From NCBI GenBank assembly GCA_001661515.1, contig LUVW01000025.1, positions 236,297 to 300,296 on the forward strand: a stretch of DNA of 64,000 nucleotides, written 5' to 3'. This document shows positions 22,220-34,535 of this stretch, one piece after another. The notes beneath the pieces are model-generated. The model was not told where the DNA came from and made no database searches. It saw only the letters and a program-made list of their open reading frames with translations. This stretch comes from Capniomyces stellatus. Lineage: Eukaryota; Kickxellomycota; Harpellomycetes; Harpellales; Legeriomycetaceae. Position 1 is the first letter of the stretch, and every line of letters begins with the position of its first letter. Position numbers and translations under genes: made by a program.

Positions 22220-23189
22220 TTTTTTTCTCTATATTCTTTGCTGTTTGTTACTTTTTTTAAAAAAAAAGATACCTTATGGTTAAGCACTTTAAACACTTTG
22301 CTGTTTAATAATAGTCTTGCTCTTATCAATAGCTTTAGTACCTATTTAAACTATTTGTTTACTTGTACTTTAAGATTTAAACAAATAAATAAATAAAAAC
22401 ACTGATGTATTTTTACTAGACTTTTTTTTTAGTTGTTCCTTTTTTTTTTCTTTCTTTCTTTTTTTTCTTTCTTTCTTTTGCTTGCTATAAATGCTATTCT
22501 GATGCTATTTATTTCAACTTTCATATCAGTTCTCTAGATAATACTATCTCTCTTCCAATTAGACAAGCTAGTTTTTTTTTGTTTTTTTATCTCTGCACTT
22601 TTCACCATCATTTATTTATTTTTCATTATTTTTTTTTCATTTTCCACCTTTAGCGAATCAAACACCTGGTATTAATCTTTTTATCAATTATTTTGCTTTT
22701 CGCTAATCGTTTTTATTTTTAAATAGCAAGCACCTTTTTCTCTGGGCAATAAGCAAGTTAGAGCAGGCTAAATAAGGTTTATCTCGTGCCGATAATTGGC
22801 CCATCACCCACCCCACTAATATCACCATTGACCTTATTTAACACAAACTATATTGATACCGTCTACTCTTCTAAACACCCAACACTGCCGATTATTCTTT
22901 CACACTCTGATATCTCGATCGTTTGTAATCCAACTATAAATTATCAACTGATTTTCAAGCATTGCCTTTGAATTGCAATTTTCCAACTGTACAGCTTAAA
23001 ATATGTATTTTATTAAAGTTTATAATACAAGTACAAGCGATATATGCATATTAAACTTTATCGCTAATTCTACTATCAATTTATTTACTAATTTATTTTA
23101 AAAAAAACTGGCTATTTCTTGTTTTCCCTTTTTATACTCGGCTCTTCAAGTTTGATGGTTCCTGGTTGCAATGGCAGACATCACTGCGC
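22220..23189. other. Intergenic between QCR2 and the secreted protein gene
   Basis: T-rich with repeated CTTT blocks (22449-22480), which would form the promoter side of QCR2. No gene is supported. Confidence 0.55.
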
Positions 23190-23570
23190 CTAGTTTGCTG
23201 ACTTGTGTCGGGTGTTTGAAGTTACAGTTTTGAACTTGATTTGCGACATGAACGCATCGTTATTCTTGTTATAGAGATACGAGCTACACATGCCCTCGTT
23301 TTCTACCACATTACCTTCCCGCACACAGTAATCACCCACTAGAATGAAATCCTTGCTTTCGCAGTTTTCTGTTATTCTGCACTTTGCTATATCATAATCT
23401 GGAACTTGTCTATACAGCTGCATTGCCTCGTTCTTGCCCCGTACTCCAGCTGCAGGTTTAAACATGTCAGTTAAAAAATCCATGGATCCCCTCTTCAAAC
23501 CATTGTATTTTTTAGCAAAAGTAATACTGCTTGAGGAAAGCAAAAACACGGTTAGTGACTTGAGATTCAT
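23190..23570 (-). CDS. Small secreted cysteine-containing protein
   Basis: A single-exon 126-residue protein. Residues 1-19 (MNLKSLTVFLLSSSSITFA) form a typical signal peptide with a likely cleavage after FA. The mature part has four Cys, in AKCRITENCESKD and GDYCVREGNVVENEGMCSS, enough for two disulfides. No transmembrane segment or domain is recognised. It could be a secreted effector-like or wall protein; this is inference only. A hexanucleotide repeat lies immediately upstream, in its leader or promoter. Confidence 0.55.
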   Translation of the reverse strand: MNLKSLTVFLLSSSSITFAKKYNGLKRGSMDFLTDMFKPAAGVRGKNEAMQLYRQVPDYDIAKCRITENCESKDFILVGDYCVREGNVVENEGMCSSYLYNKNNDAFMSQIKFKTVTSNTRHKSAN

Positions 23571-25241
23571 TTTTAGGACTGATTTGGTTTTGGTTTTGGT
23601 TTTGGTTTTGGTTTTGGTTTTGGTTTTGGTTTATATTAAGTATATTAAGTATATCAAATTTAGAATATTAACAATTAGCAGAATTGAACAACACGGGTTT
23701 ATAGACAAGTACAACTCTATTGATTTTCATAATCTGTCCATTGAGCTTTCCACCCTCCTCTATTTATACATGCTTATCTCACCTACTCGATACCTCCTGT
23801 TTGCACCAAGTTTTAGTATCAATATAATACTTTTGCTTAAATTGGTTTGTACACTCAGCGTTTAACCAACACAACCTACTACACTTCTTCGTCAATAAAT
23901 GTATGTGATATTTTGCCTCTGTACTTTTTAAGCTCGGAATTAGTGGTTTGGCATAATTTTGGTTTAAAGCTGCTGTGATGTTTGCTTTAGTTATGGAGGT
24001 GGGGGGGGGATGCTTGGATTCAATCGTTCTTGTTAAACCATTCCATTTCATGTTGATTTTGGCAGAGTTAACTGCAGTTCTGTATTTGATTAAACAAATA
24101 TGTGCTTTGTTTGCATGACATGCAAATATCAACTAGAACTAAATTAAATCAAATGGCATTATTTTGTAACACTACTCCTTTTAATATAATAATGAGTCTA
24201 GGCACTTGGCTTGGCTTCATACCAGCAGTCACTTTTTGGGGAGAGTTTGTTGGTTTGGGCTAACCCAAAGTGCTTTATCAATGTTGATAAAATTACCACT
24301 CTTACCAGTCTACTTTTCATAAATAAGCGTAAAAAGTGGCAAGGAAGAAAAAATAAAGTTTGATCAAATAGCATTTAATATTAGAATTAGGATCGGCAGA
24401 GTAGTCTTAGTTTGCTTTTTTTCCAAGTCTTGAAATCTTGGGAATTCTAAATCCATCTCTACCCAATACAAAAAGATTCTACTCCACATGTTTTGCATAA
24501 TTAGCAAGCTTCAAGTAACATTAAACCAAATATGCTTGCTTTTTTTTTTTTGCTTGAACATAAAATATAGCAAAATCTTGTTTCGCTTAGTGGCATGTAG
24601 CACTTTACTTGAGAACAGTGGATAGAAGGAAAATGAAAATTAGGGGAGCTTTCCACTAAAACCCCGAATAATATATTTCTGGTGTTGGCTAGTACTATTT
24701 ACAACCTGCCTTCATTATGCATATATTGATAACTGTATTATTTGCTCTCTTTGTGTATCCAAAGTAATCGGATTCTAATTTCAGAACCTTCACCCTGCAC
24801 ATCTGGTTGTATTCTAAGATACCTTATCCTCACACCTGGGCCTTGTAAATTCCTTTTCGAATGAAGCCAAGGCGTAAAAAGTCAAATTTAAAATAAGCAT
24901 TGCAACAGAAAAAAAGATGGAAGTCGGTAATTATTGATCTTGATTTTGCAATACAAATCGCAGACTGTGGTGATTGGTTCGTTTTGTGACTGAACCTTAA
25001 ACTAATTCAAAATGTTTATTTGTTGGTTTAAAAGATGATGAGTAGCTTGAAGATTAGAATTAAATGAGCTGAGAAAAATAATCTTTGTCAAAGATCAAAT
25101 CAACGAATGAGACCAAACAAGAATAAGATTCAAGCAGGTAAATAAAATAATAAAACAAGAGCAAAAGAAAAAACCCCCCCATCTTGCTCATTTTTTAAAG
25201 ATTAATAAATCAAATTGGATTGAAAAGAAGAATAGACCACA
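23571..25241. other. Gene-poor stretch
   Basis: About 1.6 kb upstream of FPP synthase. It contains the hexanucleotide repeat, a 9-nt G run (24001-24009) and A/T homopolymers. A 117-codon frame on the minus strand (23779-24132) has no recognisable domain and I do not call it. Confidence 0.5.
23585..23632. repeat. TTGGTT hexanucleotide repeat upstream of the secreted-protein gene
   Basis: Eight near-perfect copies of a 6-mer. On the gene strand it reads (AACCAA)n, ending about 15 nt before the ATG at 23570, so it is probably within the 5' leader. Confidence 0.93.
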
Positions 25242-27016
25242 ATGGCTGATAAACAAATATTTAACGAGTTCAATGCTATATTCGACAAGCTAGAAAAAGA
25301 CATTGTTGATGATCTTAAGCAATTTGAAGCCAATCCAGAGATGGTAGAGCGTATCAGAGAGGTAAAGAACATTCAACTATAGGGGTATTGAATAGAGACA
25401 GTTCGATTGAAACACAATTTTCAACAAAACTGTCTATGGATATAGAAAGGGTGCTTTACAAGATGAGTGCTAATCAAGTTTGGTACTTACTTTACTTTTT
25501 TTGTGTCTATTGTTTGTTTATTGGCGTAGGTTATTAGATACAATGTACCAGGAGGTAGAACAAGCTCTGTATATATAAATATTTCCTGTGTATTCAAATT
25601 CCTGCGATCGCTGAAAAGAAACAATTATAATCAACTAGAGATAAGAATATAAAGAAGCAAATGCTGAATATCCGGAGGAATAACAATAATAGTAACAAAA
25701 AAATAATAGGCAAAATGAACCGTGGGCTATCAGTTGTTGATTCGGCCATGATTATTCTTGGAGACAAGTGTACCCAAGAGATCAAAGAGAAGGCTATGAT
25801 GCTCGGCTGGTGCGTTGAATGGGTAAGCGATCCAGTGATATACACAAAGTGCAAATATGTTTACCGGCTGTATGGGCTTTTAACGTGTTTTGACTTTTTT
25901 TTTAAAAAAAATAAATATAATAATAATAATTCGACTTAGCTTCAAGCATTCTTTTTGGTTGCTGACGATATTATGGACGATTCGCCTATGCGTAGAGGAC
26001 AACAGTCGTGGTTTAAGAAGGTTAGACAGAGTTTTACAGGATACTGCAAATAATTACAAAAATAGTGACGTTTGAATGTAAACATATCAGTGCTACAGAG
26101 CAGAAAATTGAAGGAAAAAAAACGAAAATATTTTGCCTTAGGATAAAGTTGGATTGGTGGCGATCAACGACTCTTTTATTCTGGAATCCTCGATTTACAG
26201 AATCTTGAAAAAGAATTTCCGCGATCAAGATTACTACGTAGACTTGCTGGAGATCTTCAATGAGGTTTCGTACCAAACCGAGCTTGGTCAGATGGTAGAT
26301 CTGATTACAGCACCAGAAGACGAGGTTGACCTGAATAGATTCTCTATTGAGAAGCATACTTTTATTGTAAAGTACAAGACAAGCTTCTATTCGTTCTATT
26401 TGCCAGTTGCATTGGCATTTTTGGTTGTAAGTACGATTTATAGTTGAAGCAAAGATTTGCAATGTTAACGTCTAGTTCAAACTTTTGAATGAGGTCTGGA
26501 AAAGCAAAAAATGTTGTGCTTATTTTTTGAAAAGCGGATTTTTAGCTATTAAACCAACTAAACCTTGTAAATAATGCTTTTGTTGCCTTCTGATAGTGCG
26601 GAATGAAGAACAACTTGGAGGCATTCGAGTCAGCCAAAAGAATTTTGGTTCCTATGGGAGTGTACTTCCAGGTCCAGGATGACTACTTGGACTTATACGG
26701 TGACGTTAAAGTCACGGGAAAGGTCGGAACCGACATCAAGGACAACAAATGTTCGTGGCTGATTGTCCAAGCATTGAACTTGGCAACTCCTGAACAACGC
26801 GCGATTCTCGATGCCCACTATGGAAGAAAAACAGCCGAAGATGAAGAAAAAGTCAAGCAGATCTTTTCTGATCTGAAGCTGAAGGATTTGTTCATCAAAT
26901 ACTCGGAAGAAACCGAAAGTGGCCTCAACCGCCTAATTGAACAAATCGACTCCAGCGTTGTAAGCCATGAAGTTTTCTACAACTTTTTACGCAAAATCTC
27001 AAACAGACAAAAATAA
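25242..27016 (+). CDS. ERG20: Farnesyl diphosphate synthase
   Basis: Six exons: 25242-25361, 25530-25554, 25710-25822, 25940-26020, 26142-26426 and 26597-27016, all in phase, giving 347 residues (yeast Erg20 is 352). Exon 2 is only 25 nt and encodes VIRYNVPG, continued by the conserved [11 protein letters not shown]. The first Asp-rich motif lies in [15 protein letters not shown] (D95-D99); the two Phe at -5 and -4 are those that limit chain length to C15. The second is [13 protein letters not shown] (D236-D240). The enzyme condenses IPP with DMAPP and GPP to make FPP for sterols, dolichol, ubiquinone and prenylation. It acts in the cytosol. There is no mitochondrial presequence. Confidence 0.95.
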
Positions 27017-27265
27017 GCCTCAGCTATGTGGATCTACATATAATCTGACCTCACATTTTCTTATTAATCCGCCTTAATCTCTTCATTATTTTTTTTATTT
27101 TTTTTTACTCTGGTGATTTTGTTTTGTTTTGTTTAGTTTCATTTATGCTGCTTGGATTTGATACATTCCAATTAAACTTTATTAACACCATACTTTTACC
27201 ACCCGTGTTCCAAACTCTCCTTTAAAAAAAATATATTAAATCCAAATAAAAGTAATAGCTGACTG

Positions 27266-29068
27266 CTAGTTTTCTAGAAAACTGATGCTTGTAAACAAAG
27301 ACTTTTCGTTGGCTACCTTAGCGTCCTTGTAGGCAAACGTAAAGCAGTAATGCTCAAGCAGCAGCTGGAGTTCTTCCCGCTCATCCAAAAACTCTAAACG
27401 CGAAATCCTAAAAAATAATGTTAAACCAAGAGCCTCTTGTTAGCTTCGTTCTGCCCAACAGCATGCAAAAACAATTAGCCCATTTTACCACATTTGGCTC
27501 CAAACAGAACATCAATTGTATGACACAATCCAATCCAATCCAACTCCTTTGCTTACCGAGTCTTCTCGCTTGAGCTTATGCACTCTTCGTGGTACTCCCA
27601 CAGGCTTATCGATTTTGCCTGCGACCATCCACGGCTCATATACCTCTCCTGCTGGCTAACTAAACTTGGGCAAGCCACCAACCCTTTCAACTCGACGCCT
27701 CTTTCAATCAGGTTTTTTATCATTTGCTGGCCAAACAGATCATCCGGCTTAATCATTTCGTACGCCAGTAAACACGCTTGGCTGATGTTTTCGCCAATCC
27801 AGTCTAAAATCGAGCTCGAAAACTTGTTATCCAGGTATATCAGCAAGCATTCCGATAGAAACAGCGTGGGCTTACTACATAAACGTCAGTTTATTTCATT
27901 AGTCAACTGTCTTGTTTGTTTATTACCGTGCATTTCTACTATCCCATTTTGGACAACCAATCAGCAATCAAGTGAACTATCAATACCTGCAGTCAAAGCC
28001 GAATTCTACCAACTTGGATGCTATAATCCCATCAAACTCTCTTAAATCGCCTGATATCAACGCATAATCCAATGAATTCATGTCAACTCCGCTACTATCT
28101 AATATTCACAATATATATATATACATAATGTCAACAATCAATCTCAACAAACAGATCAGACCTTTTGGCTGCTACCTTTAAACCAAATTTGGCTATGTCG
28201 GATCAAGTAACGCAAACCAAAGTCAGTTTTGACCTCGAGTAGGTACTGGTCTCGCAAACTTCAGCATTTCCTCTATCATAAGCAATAAAGCTCAGCCCTA
28301 CTTATTTCCGGTTTTTCGTTTATCACATCCAAAAGTCTGATATCTGATGCTATTATCTGTATTTTTGACGCTGTTACTAATGGAAAATCTATTTCAAAGT
28401 ACTTTGTAACAGCAAACCCCTGCTTCTTTAGCAAAAAGTAACTCGAGTCTAACCCTGCTCCAAGCGACACAATCTGCGAGTTGCCAGGCCCAAACTGCGT
28501 TATAAACTGCCTAAGAATCGACTGCACGCCTTTGAATCTACAGTACGTGCCTAAGCTCCCATAGTTAACATTAAACAACAGTTAGTTACCTCGCCATCGG
28601 CTACCACTTATACCAACACCAATTATACATCACTTAGGCTCAGCACAATAAAACATTATCAATGTTGGCCGCACTACTGCTATGAACTCCTTGCAATACC
28701 CTCTTTCCATTTTGTCTGCTTGTTTACACGCCCCACCCCCTTTAAACGGTTGACATATTTACAAGTATCGTATGTGCCTTTGTTTTACCTCTATTGATTA
28801 TTGGTGATCTTTTAAGCGAACGCTTCACAAAACACTTTACATACTCATCATTTATGTATCCCTTCTCCATAGCGCTTCTGTAAAGTATTCAAAATCGAAA
28901 TTTAGAAACATTTAAATACGCAACACACAGTACTACAACAACAAAGGTCAAAATAATGAATTCAAAGCTACTGGGCTTATTCTTTTACAGGCGACTCTTT
29001 GCAGCATCGTCACTGGTCTTTATTATAGATAAATCCTGTCGGTTTGTTGGAATGCTTGGTTCAACCAT
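27266..29068 (-). CDS. PPM1: Leucine carboxyl methyltransferase 1 (PP2A C-terminal methylation)
   Basis: Six exons in transcript order: 28989-29068, 28789-28877, 28302-28550, 27987-28098, 27557-27874 and 27266-27407, with phases 2, 1, 1, 2, 2 all matching; 329 residues. Landmarks in order: KGYINDEYVKCFVKRS, SPIINRG, the SAM-binding SLGAGLDSSYF, TKYFEIDFP, ALISGDLREF, FLSECLLIYL and the terminal SRLEFLDEREELQLLLEHYC. This order is that of human LCMT1 and yeast Ppm1. The enzyme transfers a methyl group from SAM to the C-terminal Leu carboxylate of PP2A catalytic subunits. Its stop lies 250 nt from the convergent FPP synthase stop. Confidence 0.93.
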
Positions 29069-29938
29069 GCTTTTAATTCGAGTTCTCACTTTTAAAAAAT
29101 AACGGCTGTTGTGATTGTTTGGGATCTAGGCTGTAGATTTTTTTATTATGATTTAAAATTTAAATGATTGATTTATAAAGGAATATCAAACATATTATGT
29201 GATGGAGTAAAACGGAAACAAACACTTTTGTCTAAATTCGCCCCTCTTGCTTTTATATTTACACCCGAAGAACGTTCCATATTGAACCTTGGGAAAATAA
29301 ACTGAATTAAATGAAACTGAAATAAAAGAAATAAGCTTGTTACGCCGAATCTTGTCGATAATTGGCCACCAGCCAACAGTAAGTTAAATATTTAGCTTAC
29401 AAGTATAACACCACCACTAAAGCCCATAATTGATCGATGTACTCTAAATTTCACCAAGTATACCACCACTACCACTACTACCACTACTACCACTACTGCA
29501 TAATATTTTAATATTTTATGTCTGTATACTCTGAATATGTTTAAAGTCAATGCCCGCTCAACATTGCTTAGTTTGGGCTACACTTAAACCAAGTCACTGA
29601 GTTGACTATATATTCTAAAATACTGCCTGGGTACACTGTAAATCAGCCGATCCTCTGTTAAAAGCTCGGTTTTAGACCATGAAGCTGTATTTGTCCACCA
29701 ACACAGTACCGCAATTCATCAAGCAAAATCAAATGAATTTACAATATCATTATATATAAATATTTTTTTTTTTTAAAAAAAAAACCCAAGTTTATAAGAA
29801 AAAAAAACTGAGCATAATTGACAGAAATATATTACAAGTTTGAAAAGCAAAGGCAAATCTAAAAATTAAACCATAAACTCTACTTCACACCATTCATCCA
29901 CTATTGTACTTGAGGAACTCAAAGCCGATTTCATTTCT
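29069..29938. other. Intergenic with an ACCACT-type microsatellite
   Basis: AT-rich, with a degenerate accactaccactact repeat at about 29461-29500 and an A/T block at 29760-29812. No gene is supported. Confidence 0.5.
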
Positions 29939-30154
29939 TCACTTGGGCGTTTTCTTTTGCCTCTCGATACAATCCCTGAAAGCCTTAAGCTCTTTGGCAC
30001 ATTTACGCCAGTCATGGGTGTCAAAATGGCACACTAATAGATTTTCGTTTTCTTGGAAACAACCTGAGCGCTTGATCCTATTGTCCCATTCGTCTTCGTC
30101 GTCTTCGCCTTGCTTTAAATTGATTTTGGGATTTCCGTCTACTTTGTTTTCCAT
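29939..30154 (-). CDS. COA4: Twin CX9C mitochondrial protein, COA4-like
   Basis: A single-exon 71-residue protein with two CX9C motifs: CFQENENLLVC and CAKELKAFRDC. The sequence between them, FDTHDWRKC, and the AFRDC ending match COA4 (CHCHD8), a cytochrome c oxidase assembly factor imported into the intermembrane space by Mia40. As usual for this class there is no presequence. The N-terminus is acidic (GEDDEDEWDNR). COA4 is favoured over other twin CX9C proteins by the D-W-R-x-C segment. Confidence 0.75.
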   Translation of the reverse strand: MENKVDGNPKINLKQGEDDEDEWDNRIKRSGCFQENENLLVCHFDTHDWRKCAKELKAFRDCIERQKKTPK

Positions 30155-30874
30155 ATTTGATACTTGGGATTTAAGAGTCTATTTGCCTTTTTATGCGATC
30201 AGCCCACTCGAATCTGTGAATTGAATTAACTTGAACTTCTAGTGTATTCTTCAATAAGCCGACTTTGGCCTTGTGTTTTTCCTACTTGTTAAGTCTATTG
30301 AAATTTAGAATATCAAGTCGACTTTTTGAGCGATAATAAGGCTTTATAAAGTGAGAGTTAAGATTAGTTTGCTATCACTATATCTGGTGGTTTTGCCAAC
30401 TAGGTAAGCTCCAAAAAAAAACTGATTCAACAAACTAATTCGATAAAATCAGGTGTTTAGAAGTGAACAATATATCCACTGCCATAACCAATAGCTGGAT
30501 TTGTGCTTTTGGTTTGATTGGGTTGGGAAGACTTGGAAAGGATTGGCTTGATTCCAGAAAGTAAACCAAAGCGCCCAATGCTACACAACCTAAACAGACA
30601 AATTAGACTAATCAAAGCTTGATCCACATTTGCGGTTGTTTGTTTATTGACATTGAATTTATTTATTTTATTCTTTTTACTGTTTGTTTTGCAAAAAATG
30701 CCATCCTTGATTTTAACAAGCACATAACCCTGAAAACAAACCCGTCGTGCGATTAAGCAGCAAAGCGAGCTTGAAGCTGAAATGAAGATTAACAACGCGA
30801 ACCCATTTTGTGCCTGTTGAACCTTCTTAAATAATAGAAACAGAATCTAGCCCACATATATTATATTGTGCAAT
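30155..30874. other. Intergenic; possible small spliced gene not resolved
   Basis: A minus-strand open frame (30457-30795) contains a hydrophobic stretch and splice-like signals (tttcag near 30730, gtgtag near 30580), but no consistent exon model or family emerges. I leave it uncalled. The last part is the promoter side of the Zwilch gene. Confidence 0.35.
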
Positions 30875-33800
30875 ATGACTATAAAATGTGGTTTTGCCGA
30901 CTTTCAAAATGAGCTACTGAAAAACATGACACTGGCAAGAGGTGAAACTCTGCGGAAATTTAAGAATGTAAGTGCCGGTATTTGTTTTTTTTCGATGTCT
31001 CTACAAGTAACACAGTAGAATTTGGTTTTGTAATTGTGAATCCTTCTCTATAAAACCAAATTTGAAATCAAACATTAAGAACCATTCAAATAAATAATTT
31101 GGTTTAGAGCTTAGCAGTTGAAAGGATTCAAAACGGAAACGAGGCTATCTGGTACATACCACGTGAAATAAACCATCCCCTTAGACAACACTTTGGCAAT
31201 CTAGATGGGTTTTTTGTTATTGAGGCCTTGTCAGACATCGACAATGTAAGCCTTATAAGGATATTATTGTATAGCGAATTATAGTATTTGTGCTAACATA
31301 AGGTGTAGTAACCGCTCTATGGATTTGTTTGGTAAACTTGAACTGCGCTTATTTTTAGGCAAAACTAACCGATAGGGTCGTTTTTGACCTTGGGGCCAAG
31401 CCTTCAGGTTTATGGCAAAATTGTTTTGGCTCCCATGTAAGCCTCTTAGTGCTTGTTGAATTGGAGTGAACAAGTTGTGGCTTTAATTCCTTTAGATACG
31501 ACTGAGATGTTGGTTTAGCTAACTTTAGAGGGGTTTGCGAATTAATGATAGGAAATAGAAAGGTTCAGGTCAAGCAAAATGGAATCCGAATTTAGTAACA
31601 TCAAACCGATTGACAAAAGAACAGCAACCCTATACTCGTCTGCCTACTCAACAACTGAGCTTGATATCTGGAGTCTGGTAGAATACGAGCCTGTTGTGAT
31701 ATGCCGTGAAGAGGATGGGCGTTTTTGTGACTGCATTGTTGTTTATCCCAACCAGAGTAAGACATGGACATGTTTATAAAACAGCCATCTTTTTTGGGGG
31801 GTGGGCATATTATATGTATCTATAAAAACATATATGCTAGAGACATCATATTAAAATAAAAGATGATATGATTCTCATGATTGAAACTTGGTTGAGTAGG
31901 CGGAATCGCAAGTATTTTTCAAATTGAGGCAAAAGGTGTAGCGAAAAAGCAGACAGATTCAATGGAGTTAGTTACAGCATGTTTAGCCCTGGATTCTTTT
32001 GATCTAAATGGTCTAGGCGGTGCTACGGTTGGCTCGATTGTCAACTACAGACTAGCAGATGATCAAGACGGTTTACTAGGCATTTTTGGATGCGAAACGA
32101 GCAAGGACTCGAGTAAAAACAGGTTTTCTAAGAACAACATAGACACAGAAACTGCCGGTAGTTGTGTAGATACAACCATTGGCGTTAGGGTTGGGTATGA
32201 GAGAAAAGCTGACAAGAACCCTGAGTTGGTATATCCTACACCTCTGGAAGAAGGCGCGCCTAACTTTGTGCTACTGGTAAACACACTACAACTTCCAAAC
32301 TATACATATGTGTATATGCAGCCATATAGTTGCGACCAGCAAGCTCTTTGTTATAAACGACGACAATCTTGATTGTGGTTATGGGATAGTGGGACATGCA
32401 TGGTAAAAAGGCTTACTCTTACCTTTGTTAATAGGAAATAATTTGCCAGCAGAATGGCGAGTACCAGAAGGACAAGGTGGTGGCAATCAGCAAGGAAATC
32501 GACTTGTTGAGTGAGTGGATTGGCTGCGTGGAAAGTAATTCAGTATGGGAAATAGATTGTCATCGTCGTAGTAAAAGCTTTGTGAGCAAAGAGAACAATG
32601 ATAATAGCAACGACTTGGAAATGAACATAACTGAAAAAGAGTGGGTAAAAATATACAGCGACAAAATTGACAAACTCATTTCAGGTACTTTTTTTCATGT
32701 ACTAGATTACTTTGAAAATTTTATTGATGTTTGGTATGTAAGTATTGCACTAAAACATCTTCAAAATTGTGTACCTACTACTAGATTATACGCATGAAAA
32801 CGGCAGAGTGGCTGTAAATAAGAGCATACCTTATAATGAAGGCGTAAAGCCAGTGATCGAGAGCCGTTATGAGCCAATAAGCCCAAGTCACGAAACTTCC
32901 AAGTTTGAAATGCTAGACTTTGTAGACAGGTTTTGGGTGCTAGCAAACAAAGCCCGTGACCAAAATGACATTTGTGATCTTATAATAGGACTATCCGACG
33001 CACTGGAGCAAGGCAACACTGAGTTCCAACCAATCGTTAGAAAGACGAACCAATCAGAAGTTGCTGGATTGGTAAAAGATAGTTTGGCGCTCAGCTCGGC
33101 AGAAAGCTATGCTGATGCTGAAGGCGGGCGAAAAAGGATTAAGGACCAGCTTACTTACTGGATTGAACATCAGCCTTTGGAATGTTTGGTATCGGCAGGA
33201 ATATCCAAAATAACCAACGACTTTATTTACTTTTTCTGTTCAGGCCCGAGTTTTGGAGGCACCAAAAATGCCTCTATAAAAAGGACCTGCTATGTTCAAG
33301 AGTCGCGTTTGCGCAAATTTTTAAGCCCTGAAAAGAGTAAAACTGACCTGGTTTTCTGCTTTAACCAACTTGCAAGGATGATGAACATAATGTTGGATAT
33401 ATCAGTTATTTTTTCTGACTTGGATTTCAACGAATATAGCCCAGTTGACTCAGTTGGGGCTATTTTATCACGAAGCACCAATACTCACACGATAGATTTT
33501 ATCCTGAATCATCTTTTCAACACGCTGCTGAATTACTTTGAATCCACTAAAAAGCCTGACGGTTTTGACGGTTTTAACAAATTGGATGCCGAAGGCCCTA
33601 CTGTCAACGGCGATAAAGTCGCTCCTAAAAGCAGTTCGTTCTGTGAAGAATTTGTCTTTAATATATTTCTAAATCCTCTTGGCAAAAATACAGTTAGCTT
33701 TGTCAACGACATTAGTAAAAGGTAAATTGTTTGGCTTTACTTTTGCACTACAATGACACCATTCTGGTTTTGCACTGATAATTTTTTTATAGTATTTATA

Positions 33801-34137
33801 TATTATTTACTAATCTTTTTACCTTACCATTCTTGCTATACTTGTTTGTTTGTTATACCTGTTTTTTTGTTTTTGGCATGTTAGGTTTGAACCTGCAAGT
33901 TGGTCGCACTGTTGGCCTTTAGAATGTGATAGTGGTACCCTAACCAATCCTTTGACAACTACACCGAACTGGCTACTTTTCACCCTCAAAAGTGAGCAAC
34001 AATTTGGAAATAAAGATACCCTAAACTCGCTCACAAAAAGAAATCGCAAACTCGAGTCAGATATTATGGACACCTCTAGTAGCTTGGCTGACTTGATATC
34101 TCCTTCACACGACTACCACTGCTTCACTGCTTCTTGA
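30875..34137 (+). CDS. ZWILCH: Zwilch kinetochore protein (RZZ complex)
   Basis: Eight exons: 30875-30967, 31108-31245, 31359-31436, 31552-31756, 31900-32276, 32435-32684, 32785-33721 and 33885-34137; all phases agree and give 776 residues. Exon 7 carries the best match to animal Zwilch: MLDFVDRFWVLANKARDQND, ICDLIIGLSDALEQGNTEFQ, PLECLVSAGISKITNDFIYF. Human Zwilch has a colinear D-L-D-F-x-x-x-L-W...Y-I-S-F-F stretch. Exon 6 has EIDLLSEWIGCVES (human D-G-L-R-T-G-V-T-E-W-L-E-P), and exon 8 ends with an ASWSHCWPLE block at the equivalent of the human K-W-R-V-E segment. Rod-Zwilch-Zw10 recruits Spindly, dynein and Mad1-Mad2 to unattached kinetochores. The protein is longer than the human one (591), mostly at the N-terminus. 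Similarity is distant, and the first four exons are the least certain. Confidence 0.72.
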
Positions 34138-34535
34138 TTGTCTTTACCAAACAACAACTGAATGGACTCCCCCTTTTGTTTGTTTTAAATTCATTCGCAT
34201 GAGCTGGCTTTCTTTAACAACACATTTGTTGATGAGAGTCTTTCAGGAATTTTTTTTTACTTTTTACTTTCTTTTCAAGTTTTCTGTGATTTTGTGTTTA
34301 TTTGAGTTGGAGTTTTTACTTAAACCAGGTTTTATTCGCTATTCGCTTGTCCTTGTTTTAATTCAACGTTAATTTCGCCTTCAGTTCGATTAATTTTATT
34401 GAAATTTATTGTTTGCATTTAGAAACTATTGTTTTTTTTTACGATGATTTTTACTGAAATCAATTGTATAACTTCGTTTTCTGTTCCCCTTCCACTTTTG
34501 TATTTTTCCATTGTACAAAGTAGTCATAGTTCAAA
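34138..34535. other. Intergenic
   Basis: T-rich region between Zwilch and the 129-aa gene; it would hold the terminator of one and the promoter of the other. Nothing else is seen. Confidence 0.55.

Noticed and set aside
23779..24132. 117-codon minus-strand frame
   Set aside because: No signal peptide, domain or homologue; the length is not exceptional for the region.
30457..30795. Minus-strand frame with hydrophobic start
   Set aside because: Splice-like signals are present, but no exon combination gives a consistent protein or a known family.
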